DNA from: Gordionus sp. m RMFG-2023
Lineage: Eukaryota; Nematomorpha; Gordioida; Chordodea; Parachordodidae
DNA: 64,000 nt
Assembly (NCBI RefSeq): GCF_954871325.1
Contig: NC_088775.1
Location: 84,359,561 to 84,423,560 of the forward strand
Direction of reading: 5' to 3'
Positions within the stretch are counted from its first letter, which is position 1, and every line of letters starts with the position of its first letter. The notes below the pieces were generated by a model. The model searched no databases and had not been told where the DNA came from. It saw only the letters and a program-made list of their open reading frames with translations. Positions 12,590 through 22,170 of this stretch are shown piece by piece. The translations under genes and the position numbers were made by a program.

Positions 12590-13140
12590 GAACAGAGCTC
12601 ACCCAAATTTTGGGTCGTTTTTTTCGACTCCAACTCAAAGTTTTGGTCGTTTTTTACGACTTTGACCAGAGTTCAAGCCGAAAAAAACGACTTCGACCCA
12701 AAATATGGGTCGTTTTTTTCGACTCCGACCCAAGTCCAAGCCGAAAAAAACGACCTCGACCCAAAATATGGGTCGTTTTTTACGACTCCGACTCAAAATT
12801 TGGGTCGTATTTTTCGACTTAAACTTGAAGTTTGGGTCATATTTTTCGACTCAAACTTGAAGTTTGGGTTGTTTTTTTCGACTAAAACATGAAGTTTGGG
12901 TCGTATTTTTTGACTCAAACTTGAAGTTTGGGTCGTATTTTTTGACTCAAACTTGAAGTTTGGGTCGTATTTTTCGACTCCAACTCAAAGTTTGGGTCGT
13001 TTTTCTGACTCAGACTCAAACATCGGGTCGTTTTATTCAATCCGACCCAAAATATGGATCTTTTTTTTCAAAGACGACTTAAAGTTAGGGTTGCTTTTTT
13101 TCACCCCTAACCCAATTATCTAGATCATTTTTTTCGACCA
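12590..13140. repeat. Left GGGTCG subterminal array of the foldback
   Basis: Words such as GGGTCGTTTTTTTCGACTC recur about every 25-60 bp, many of them near-palindromic. The array is mirrored at 19134-19690. The open frames across it (12559-12822 and 12662-12892) are by-products of the repeat, not genes. Confidence 0.85.
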
Positions 13141-13249
13141 AAAGTCAAATAACATTTAGTATATATTAATATTATAGGCGGGAAAGTTACTTAAAGCTTC
13201 TTTAAATTATAATGCTCTGATTAACTATTCATCATAGTTATATTTTAAA

Positions 13250-14654
13250 ATTTTTAATTGATGTACCATAGAAAAGTGCCATTTGTCATGATAATTATTT
13301 TTGAACTTTTTTAAATGAAATAGATAAAAATATATATTGTAGACATGTTAAATCAAAATTTCAGTGATGATGTACCATAGATAAGTGGTAATTGTCATAA
13401 TCGCTATTTTTAAACTTTTTTGAGTTTTTTTAAAGCAAATTGCTAAAAATATATATTCTAAACATGTTAAATTAAAAATTCAGTGAGGATGTATCATAGA
13501 TAGGTGACAATTGTCATAATCGCTATTTTTGAACTTTTTTCAATTTTTTTAAAGGAAATAGCAAAAAATATATATTCTAACCATGTTAAATTAAAAATTC
13601 AGTGAGGATGTATCATAGATATGTGACAATTGTCATAATCGCTATTTTTGAACTTTTTCAAATTTTTTTAAAGGAAACATCTTAAAATATATATTCTAAA
13701 CATGTTAAATTTAAAATTCAGTGAGGATGTATCATATATAGGTGACAATTGTCATAATCGCTATTTTTGAACTTTTTCAAATTTTTTTAAAGGAAATATC
13801 TAAAAATATATATTCTAAACATGTTAAATTAAAAATTCAGTGAGGATGTATCATAGATAGGTGACAATTGTCATAATCGCTATTTTTGAACTTTTTCAAA
13901 TTTTTTTAAAGGAAATAGCTAAAAATATATATTCTAAACATGTTAAATTAAAATTTCAGTGAGGATGTATCATAGATAGGTGACAATTGTCATAATCGCT
14001 ATTTTTAAACTTTTTCAAATTTTTTTAAAGGAAACATCTTAAAATATATATTCTAAACATGTTAAATTCAGTGAGGATGTATCATATATAGGTGACAATT
14101 GTCATAATCGCTATTTTTGAACTTTTTCAAATTTTTTTAAAGGAAATATCTAAAAATATATATTCTAAATATGTTAAATTAAAAATTCAGTGAGGATGTA
14201 TCATAGATAGGTGACAATTGTCATAATAGCTATTTTTGAACTTTTTCAAATTTTTTTAAAGGAAATAGCTAAAAATATATATTCTAAACATGTTAAATTA
14301 AAATTTCAGTGAGGATGTATCATAGATAGGTGACAATTGTCATAATCGCTATTTTTAAACTTTTTCAAATTTTTTTAAAGGAAATATCTAAAAATATATA
14401 TTCTAAACATGTTAAATTAAAAATTCAGTGAGGATGTATCATAGATAGGTGACAATTGTCATAATCGCTATTTTTGAACTTTTTCAAATTTTTTTAAAGG
14501 AAATATCTAAAAATATATATTCTAAACATGTTAAATTAAAAATTCAGTGAGGATGTATCATAGATAGGTGACAATTGTCATAATCGCTATTTTTGAACTT
14601 TTTCAAATTTTTTTAAAGGAGATAGCTAAAAATATATATTCTAAACATGTTAAA
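13250..14654 (+). repeat. 119-bp satellite array, left arm, about 12 units
   Basis: Successive copies of CAGTGAGGATGTATCATAGA start at 13481, 13600, 13719 and 13838, giving a 119-bp period. Each unit contains GACAATTGTC, a perfect palindrome, then ATAATCGCTATTTTT and a TTTTTTTAAAGGAAAT tract. The outermost units (13250-13480) are the most diverged and the inner ones nearly identical, the usual pattern of an array kept uniform by unequal exchange. Confidence 0.95.
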
Positions 14655-14940
14655 GTCACCTATCTATGATACATCCTCACTGAATTTTTAATTTAACATG
14701 TTTAGAATATATATTTTTAGATATTTCCTTTAAAAAAATTTGAAAAAGTTCAAAAATAGTGATTATGACAATTGTCATCTATATATGATACATCCTCACT
14801 GAATTTTAAATTTAATATGTTTAGAATATATATTTTAAGATGTTTCCTTTAAAAAAATTTGAAAAAGTTCAAAAATAGCGATTATGACAATTGTCACCTA
14901 TCTATGATACATCCTCACTGAAATTTTAATTTAACATGTT
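14655..14940 (-). repeat. 119-bp satellite array, right arm, inner part
   Basis: About 2.4 units in reverse orientation, beginning exactly where the left array stops. One unit carries the TATATATG variant also present in left-arm copies, so both arms were copied from one another rather than arising independently. Confidence 0.9.
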
Positions 14941-15691
14941 GAAGTACTTTGCGATCGGGTCATGATATTTTATTAATAAAAATTACAAAATTATTTTTAA
15001 ACATAAAAAAGATTAATCAAGATTTTCAAAATTATTTTACAGGAAAAAAATAAAGTATATCCAAACTATAAAAAATTCGTCCCTTTTATAGGGAAAATAA
15101 AAGGCGCAATTATAAATTAAAATTAAATTGGCGCAAAGTGAAAAAAAGAACGTTTTTGTGGAATCGAGTTGTGTTAGTTTTATCGTACATAATTGGGGAT
15201 AAAACCTACTCCCCTAAACTTCCCGAAACTCAAAATATACCTTGGGATGCAGGGTGGTCTCCCGGACCCAACGGTCTAACTCATATTTTCGGATCACCTT
15301 ACTGAGGACTCCTAAAGTAAGAAATCCAGTAAAGTGAGAGAAAACACAAAAGCCATATGTGTTAATCTCACTGTGTTTAACTTAAAACAAAAATTACCAA
15401 AAAAGAAAAACATTTTTTAACTTTCATTTTATGGTACACAAAGGAGATGGATAAAAAAAACTTTAATTAATTTTAACATATACAAAAGAAGGGGATAAAA
15501 AACTTTTACATCTTACACATAATAAAAGAGGGGGATAAAAAAACTTTAATTAATTTTAACATAAACAAAAGAAGGGGATAAAAAACTTTTACATCTTACA
15601 CATAATAAAAGAGGGGGATAAAAAAAACTTTTTTATCTTTAACATAATAAAAGAGGGGGTTTAAAGAAAACCTTTTTTTTTATCTTTAACA
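14941..15691 (-). repeat. Probable LTR of the retrotransposon fossil
   Basis: Read on the minus strand, it begins TGTTAAAGATA directly after a GGGGGGAGGAG purine tract and ends ...CTTCAACA at the satellite edge, a TG...CA layout typical of LTRs. It contains a tandem repeat of about 95 bp near 15440-15655. A second similar purine tract lies near 15910. There is no partner LTR in the window, so the limits are inferred. Confidence 0.45.
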
Positions 15692-16054
15692 CTCCTCCCC
15701 CCCTAAATAGGCCACAAAGAGGGGGGATGATCCCGGTCTCGACTTAGCTTAAAAATTTTAGAATTATTACGAGTTCCGAAAACCGTCCCAACAAAAAAAA
15801 CACAACCAATTCCCACAATAAACAAAAATACGTAACTGAAATACTAAGAGTGACTAATAGAACGCCCTAAAAAGTATAACTGAATTATCATTATAAAACT
15901 AATTAACCCTCCTCCCCCCCTAAATAGGCAACGGGGAAAGAGGAATGATATATATTGACTGGAAAAAAAAATAAAAAAAATATTTATAGTTTATAAATTG
16001 AATATTCAGGGGATAGTTTATATTTGTAAAGAGGGGAAAAAAAAATATTGGTAA

Positions 16055-17308
16055 TTAATTATTTGATTTATCGGGAAATCGTCTTTTTCGGATTTGCTTA
16101 TCATAGAAGCTCTGTAATTCAAGTTTCGTTTTTCTTTGACATAACTCATTGCTAATGGTATTTTGCAGTGGTTGGCTTGCTTGGCTAGGTTGGATACATT
16201 TTGGTTGGTCTTCTGGTTTTACACGTACGTTAATGGGAATTGGAAGTTCTCTTAGTATATCGTCGGTAATATAGGGGATCTTTGAGATTAGTTTTGTAGT
16301 GTTCTTTTTTGTGAATATGTTTGATATAATTGAGGGAAAAATTTCTATTACATCCCTGCCTATAATAGGGTTGTAATCATTTTTGGTGATTACTATTGTT
16401 ATGTTTGCCGATTGTTGGTTATGTATTATTTCGGTATTTATTGTGCCTACTATAGGAACCGGATGTCCTGAATACGAATTTAATTTTATGGTAGGTTTAG
16501 TTACATGAAGGTTTTTAAACTGGGCGTTATATAAATTCTCTCCTATGATGGTAATGGGTGAACCCGTATCAACCTCCATTATTATTGGAATTTTATTAAT
16601 CTTTACGGAAGCTCGATAGGCTTCGGGTATGGTGTTTTCAATAATATTGTCGACGAGCAGGGATGTGGTGTTTGGAGGGGGGTCTTTTGTAGGGATAATT
16701 TCTATAGTTAAAGAATTTATCGAATGCTGATTTGAAGGATAGCTTTCAAGCTGTTCTATTGCATTTACCACATTGTTCGTTATCGCTTTCTTCGTTTCGG
16801 GTTGTAGGGCGGGTCTCAAACAGTTTCGCTCTAAGTGACCTATTCGTCCACAATTGTAGCATTTGGGGGTTTGATATTGTTGCCGGTTATATGGAGGCCA
16901 TTGAGAGGAATTGTTCGTGGGATATTGGTATTGTGGGGTTTGGTGATACGGGGGCACATAAGATGAATTGTTGGAGTGATTTGGGTATTGTTGTTGTTGG
17001 TTGTATTGAGTCCAATGCGATGAATTTTGGGTTGAATAATTGTCTCTATGGGTAGGTTGAGCGTTTGACTTGAATGTTAGGTGTGTATGAGTATCCTGAC
17101 GTGGGGGAATATCATAATTTCCTCCGTCTGATGTTGACCAGGATTCGATAAGCTCCTCGGTTTTTGCTATTTCCACATATTCTTGGAACTGAGTAGGGGG
17201 TAGCGATAGTAACTTGCGTTTTATTACTGTTGAATAAACGCCAGACATAAATTGAGTAGCCATAAATAAATCGTGGCTCTCCTTTAAATCGCAATTGTGG
17301 GCGTACAT
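16055..17308 (-). CDS. Gag-protease region of the LTR retrotransposon fossil
   Basis: A 417-residue frame. The N-terminal part (residues 1-60) resembles the end of a gag capsid region. Residues 60-150 are rich in Q, N, Y and P. A CCHC zinc knuckle, CYNCGRIGHLERNC, sits near residues 150-163. A retropepsin core, MEVDTGSPITIIGE, is near residues 243-256, and RDVIEIF occupies the place of the later protease strand. The knuckle binds RNA, and the protease would cut the polyprotein. It is a fossil piece of a larger element: nothing of reverse transcriptase follows. Confidence 0.8.
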   Translation of the reverse strand: MYAHNCDLKESHDLFMATQFMSGVYSTVIKRKLLSLPPTQFQEYVEIAKTEELIESWSTSDGGNYDIPPRQDTHTHLTFKSNAQPTHRDNYSTQNSSHWTQYNQQQQYPNHSNNSSYVPPYHQTPQYQYPTNNSSQWPPYNRQQYQTPKCYNCGRIGHLERNCLRPALQPETKKAITNNVVNAIEQLESYPSNQHSINSLTIEIIPTKDPPPNTTSLLVDNIIENTIPEAYRASVKINKIPIIMEVDTGSPITIIGENLYNAQFKNLHVTKPTIKLNSYSGHPVPIVGTINTEIIHNQQSANITIVITKNDYNPIIGRDVIEIFPSIISNIFTKKNTTKLISKIPYITDDILRELPIPINVRVKPEDQPKCIQPSQASQPLQNTISNELCQRKTKLELQSFYDKQIRKRRFPDKSNN

Positions 17309-18960
17309 TTTTAGCTATTTCCTTTAAAAAAATTTGAAAAAGTTCAAAAATAGCGATTATGACAATTGTCACTTTTCTATGGTACATCTTCACTGAAATT
17401 TTATTTTAACATCTTTACAATATATATTTTTAGCTATTTCCTTTAAAAAAATTTGAAAAAGTTCAAAAATAGCGATTATGACAATTGTCACCTATCTATG
17501 ATACATCCTCACTGAATTTTTAATTTAACATGTTTAGAATATATATTTTTAGCTATTTCCTTTAAAAAAATTTGAAAAAGTTCAAAAATAGCGATTATGA
17601 CAATTGTCACTTTTCTATGGTACATCTTCACTGAAATTTTATTTTAACATCTTTACAATATATATTTTTAGCTATTTCCTTTAAAAAAATTTGAAAAAGT
17701 TCAAAAATAGCGATTATGACAATTGTCACCTATCTATGATACATCCTCACTGAATTTTTAATTTAACATGTTTAGAATATATATTTTTAGATATTTCCTT
17801 TAAGAAAATTTGAAAAAGTTCAAAAATAGCGATTATGACAATTGTCACCTATATATGATACATCCTCACTGAATTTTAAATTTAACATGTTTAGAATATA
17901 TATTTTAAGATGTTTCCTTTAAAAAAATTTGAAAAAGTTTAAAAATAGCGATTATGACAATTGTCACCTATCTATGATACATCCTCACTGAAATTTTAAT
18001 TTAAGATGTTTAGAATATATATTTTTAGCTATTTCCTTTAAAAAAATTTAAAAAAGTTCAAAAATAGCGATTATGACAATTGTCACCTATCTATGATACA
18101 TCCTCACTGAATTTTTAATTTAACATGTTTAGAATATATATTTTTAGATATTTCCTTTAAAAAAATTTGAAAAAGTTCAAAAATAGCGATTATGACAATT
18201 GTCACATATCTATGATACATCCTCACTGAATTTTTAATTTAACATGGTTAGAATATATATTTTTTGCTATTTCCTTTAAAAAAATTGAAAAAAGTTCAAA
18301 AATAGCGATTATGACAATTGTCACCTATCTATGATACATCCTCACTGAATTTTTAATTTAACATGTTTAGAATATATATTTTAAGATGTTTCCTTTAAAA
18401 AAATTTGAAAAAGTTTAAAAATAGCGATTATGACAATTGTCACCTATCTATGATACATCCTCACTGAAATTTTAATTTAAGATGTTTAGAATATATATTT
18501 TTAGCTATTTCCTTTAAAAAAATTTAAAAAAGTTCAAAAATAGCGATTATGACAATTGTCACCTATCTATGATACATCCTCACTGAATTTTTAATTTAAC
18601 ATGTTTAGAATATATATTTTTAGATATTTCCTTTAAAAAAATTTGAAAAAGTTCAAAAATAGCGATTATGACAATTGTCACATATCTATGATACATCCTC
18701 ACTGAATTTTTAATTTAACATGGTTAGAATATATATTTTTTGCTATTTCCTTTAAAAAAATTGAAAAAAGTTCAAAAATAGCGATTATGACAATTGTCAC
18801 CTATCTATGATACATCCTCACTGAATTTTTAATTTAACATGTTTAGAATATATATTTTTAGCAATTTGCTTTAAAAAAACTCAAAAAAGTTCAAAAATAG
18901 CGATTATGACAATTACCACTTATCTATATGGTACATCATCACTGAAATTTTGATTTAACA
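17309..18960 (-). repeat. 119-bp satellite array, right arm, outer part, about 14 units
   Basis: Reverse-oriented units with the same 119-bp period. Between 18001 and 18477 the variant word TTAAGATGTTTAG recurs exactly 476 bp apart (4 x 119), with the variants CACATATC and CATGGTTAG repeating in step, so a four-unit block has been duplicated as a higher-order repeat. The outermost units are degenerate, as in the left arm. Confidence 0.95.
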
Positions 18961-19133
18961 TGTCTACAATATATATTTTTCTATTTCATTTAAAAAAGTT
19001 CAAAAATAATTATCATGACAAATGGCACTTTTCTATGGTACATCACTTAAAAATTTTAAAATATAACTATGATGAATAGTTAATCAGAGCATTATAATTT
19101 AAAGAAGCTTTAAGTAACTTTCCCGCCTATAAT

Positions 19134-19690
19134 ATTAATATATACTAAATGTTATTTGACTTTTGGTCGAAAAAAATGATCTAGATATTGGGTTAGGGGT
19201 GAAAAAAAGCAACCCTAACTTTAAGTCGTCTTTAAAAAGAAAGATCCATATTTTGGGTCGGATTGAATAAAACGACCCGATGTTTGAGTCTGAGTCAGAA
19301 AAACGACCCAAACTTTGAGTTAGAGTCGAAAAATACGACCCAAACTTCAAGTTTTAGTCGAAAAATACGACCCAAACTTCAAGTTTGAGTCGAAAAATAT
19401 GACCCAAACTTCAAGTTTAAGTCGAAAAATACGACCCAAATTTCAAGTTTGAGTCGAAAAATACGACCCAAATTTTGAGTCGGAGTCGTAAAAAACGACC
19501 CATATTTTGGGTCGAGGTCGTTTTTTTCGGCTTGGACTTGGGTCGGAGTCGAAAAAAACGACCCATATTTTGGGTCGAAGTCGTTTTTTTCGGCTTGAAC
19601 TCGGGTCGAAGTCGAAAAAAACGACCCAAACATTGAGTCGGAGTCGAATAAAACGACCCGAGCTTTGGGTCGGGGTCGCGACTCGCGGCG
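19134..19690. repeat. Right GGGTCG subterminal array of the foldback
   Basis: Mirror image of 12590-13140, with words such as CGACCCAAACTTCAAG and CGAAAAAAACGACCC. Four open frames crossing it on both strands are repeat artefacts. Confidence 0.85.
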
Positions 19691-19756
19691 TTTTAACAAC
19701 ACTACTAACAACCCACAGATCGATCTAATTATTAATTTCCTGCAAATTTATTTAAA

Positions 19757-19940
19757 GTATTAATATATTTTTTTTTATAATTCATATCTAAATTTTTACA
19801 ACATATTTTACCAAAACAATCAAATAAAGGAATATCTTAAATAAGCCCCAATATTCAAGTATTATTAATATATTTTTTTATAATCCATATCTAAATTTTT
19901 AGAATATATTTTACCAAAACAATCAAATAAAGGAATATCA
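19757..19940. repeat. Tandem duplication, about 105 bp, two copies
   Basis: Two copies share CATATCTAAATTTTTA and TACCAAAACAATCAAATA with a spacing of roughly 105 bp. They lie in the right part of the split hAT element. Confidence 0.7.
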
Positions 19941-20113
19941 CTTCTTAAAGTTTGTAATACCTTTCAAAGCGAAAAGGAGAAATAAAATTGATTTTACTTA
20001 ATATAAAGCATTTTTTAATTGAAAAATTTGTTTTACACAAGTATCATTTTATTTCTCTTTTTCTCTGTCCCAAATTCAAGCAATTACGTATGTAGTCAGG
20101 GACAGATCACAAA

Positions 20114-20502
20114 ATGATGGAAAACTATATAAAAGATTATATTAAATTACAAGAGGCTCAGGAAGTAAATGAAATACCATCGACCAGTCAAATTACGACT
20201 GTTGTTAAACAAACTGAATCGTTTTATGACAAATGGGGCGATGGTAATTCTGGTAATATGTCAATACCCGATGATGAATATTATAATTACATAAATAATA
20301 GATAAAACATTTAAGGTGGATAATTTGTTAGAGTGGTGGGCGGCTCATCAAAGCGAATTTCCAATTTTAGAAAAATTGGCAATTCCTGCTTTAAGTGCAA
20401 GCTGTGAGCGGAATTTTTCCTGGGAGAATTCTTGAAGAAAGAAGAAGTAATCTTCAACCTGAAAAGGTAGATATGCTTCTCTTTCTTCATGATAATTTGT
20501 GA
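20114..20502 (+). pseudogene. hAT transposase C-terminal remnant
   Basis: The first part (20114-20305) is an open frame of 63 residues. The second part, in another frame, reads LLEWWAAHQSEFPIL, then LAIPALSASCERNFS, ILEERRSNLQPEK and MLLFLHDNL. This is the hAT dimerisation domain: 'WW---FP-L--lA---L-i-atSa-sER-FS---il---Rs-L'. At least two frame changes break it, so it is inactive. Everything upstream of this domain is missing between the two halves of the host element. Confidence 0.8.
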
Positions 20503-21370
20503 ATTTTTAATATCTTTCTTGAGTATAGGGTTTCGTCAATCATGCTGGTTTTTTACTTTGCAAACTGTCAAATATTTATTGCATTTATTATATTTACCCT
20601 GAGTCATGAAAGTTTTTAATCCAACATTTTTCATTATTTTTTTTTACAATATTATATAATACAATTATCTTCTTTGTTAAAAATTTATATTATAAAATAA
20701 ATTATATTAATATTGTGCAATTTTATATTTTCAAAATACTATTTATTATACATGCATTTTTTTAAATAGCGATTTATTTTTATTTTATAAATTAAATACA
20801 ATATATTATATTCTCAAAATATTTTCCATTTTTATAAATTAAATATTAGTTTTATTTTTTTTTAATATAGTATATGACAAATATTATTACCATTTTTATG
20901 AATATTAGTTTTATTTTTATAAATGCAATATAAAATATAGTATATGCTCAAAATATCCATTTTTATAAATAACAGTTTTATAATTTTTATAAATTCAATA
21001 TAATATTCTCAAAATATTAGCTTTTTACATGTATTTTTTAAATAATAAGCGATAATACTCGCTGAAAAATATGGTAAAATACCTCATAGGTGAATTTTTG
21101 AATATACCAGGTCGAATATAATTTTAAAAAATTCCGAGCCGGGCCTGAAATTTTTTTTTAAAAAATATCCGGGCCGAGTATTAAATTTTTAAATCCGGGC
21201 CGGGCCGTAAAAAAATTTTTTTTAAAATATCCGGGCCGGACCGGGCCTTAAATTTTTAAATCCGGGCCAAACCGTATAAAATTTTTTTTTAAAATATCCG
21301 GGCCGGGCCTAAAAAATTTAAAACCTGCGGGGCCGTGCAAATGGTATCTCTGCAGGTCTCTGATATATAT

Positions 21371-22168
21371 ATTAATTTTATTACTCTCTTTATTTTACCT
21401 TCTTCCAAATTATTATAATAATTACATATTATTTTTTAATAACCTTTTATCTCTAATACTATATTTTTTCCTCCATCTCTTTTCTTACTTTAATTTATCC
21501 TCCATTTTTTCTTTTTTACTTTACCAAATTTTTTTTATTTTTTTAAATTTATCCTCCATCTTTTCTTTTATTTTTTTACTTTACCAAAAAGTTTTTATAT
21601 CTTAAATTTGAATTTTAAAATAAACAATAAAATAAATAAATAATTTTTTTTCTAATTTAGAATGCTATATATTTATTTTTTACATAAAAAACCTACTTTT
21701 TCCAAAACACGTTTTTTCTTTTCATTACTATAAATATACCATGCTTTACTACTAATTTTCTAAAAAAATAAAAATAAACAATTATATAAATTTTAATATT
21801 CGCAAATAAAATTTAGTAAATAAAAAATTAATTTTTGGAAGAAGGAACTTTTTCTATTCTTATATCCTTTCCTTTGCTATAATCATTACATACATATACA
21901 AATAGCTGGGATGTAGTCCCACCCTTTTTTACTTTTACTTCTGGGTTACAAGGTTTGTTGGTATCCTTGAGTAAAAAAATCGGCATAATTATATGAAGGA
22001 TGACGTACGCTCACATTTGGGCAGGTCTATGACCAACGTGCTATTAAAGATTAAATACTAAATCTATAAATAAAATTATATTAAAAAATAGTAAGTAATT
22101 TACAAAATTTGTTATATTCTATAGCCAAATGTAATGATATTACTATTAGAAACATTGATTACTGTATA
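21371..22168. other. A+T-rich spacer, nothing recognised
   Basis: Long pyrimidine-rich and A+T tracts (21400-21800), then 21880-22010 of ordinary composition without a usable frame. No gene, RNA or transposon end was seen. Confidence 0.4.
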
Positions 22169-22170
22169 TA

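Larger units (their letters stand above)
14941..17308 (-). mobile_element. LTR retrotransposon fossil (Ty3/gypsy-like) inside the satellite arm
   Basis: A minus-strand piece containing a gag zinc knuckle and a retropepsin domain, followed by a polypurine-like G-rich tract and a probable LTR ending next to the satellite. Reverse transcriptase, RNase H, integrase and a second LTR are absent, so the copy is broken, with at least two large losses. It lies within satellite units of the foldback's right arm and must be younger than the array. The gag-protease frame is still open, which suggests a fairly recent insertion. Confidence 0.75.
12557..19704. mobile_element. Giant foldback element with satellite arms
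   Basis: Terminal inverted repeats begin TAGTGTTGTTAA and are flanked by the perfect 8-bp duplication CTAACAAC (12549-12556 and 19705-19712). Each arm holds the same series in mirror order: a G+C-richer array of GGGTCG/CGACTC words, a unique block with CCCGCCTATAATATT, then tandem 119-bp satellite units. The arms meet at 14654/14655, where the satellite flips orientation. The left arm is 2.1 kb. The right arm is 2.7 kb once the LTR fossil at 14941-17308 is discounted. No transposase is encoded, so it is non-autonomous; the 8-bp duplication and the TAGTGTTGTTAA end suggest hAT mobilisation. Confidence 0.85.
12243..21362 (+). mobile_element. hAT element with GGGCCGGGC arrays, split by a large insertion
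   Basis: The ends are CAGAGACCTGCAG (left) and CTGCAGGTCTCTG (right), perfect inverted repeats. The flanks are ATGTATAT and ATATATAT, a 7-of-8 target duplication. Subterminal regions (12255-12450 and 21120-21340) are arrays of GGGCCGGGC-type words set in A+T-rich DNA, probably transposase-binding sites. Only the C-terminal end of a transposase survives (20114-20502). A 7.1-kb foldback element with its own duplication sits inside at 12557-19704. Confidence 0.85.

Noticed and set aside
12559-12892. Two open frames of 76-87 codons on the plus strand, and four similar frames at 19135-19728
   Set aside because: They are translations of the GGGTCG subterminal repeats, appear on both strands and repeat themselves.
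16732-17393. Open frames opposite to, and shifted from, the gag-protease frame
   Set aside because: Shadows of the retrotransposon frame and of the adjoining satellite; no family resemblance.
13250-18960. A CRISPR array
   Set aside because: The repeats are 119 bp, tandem without spacers, inverted about a centre, and in animal DNA.
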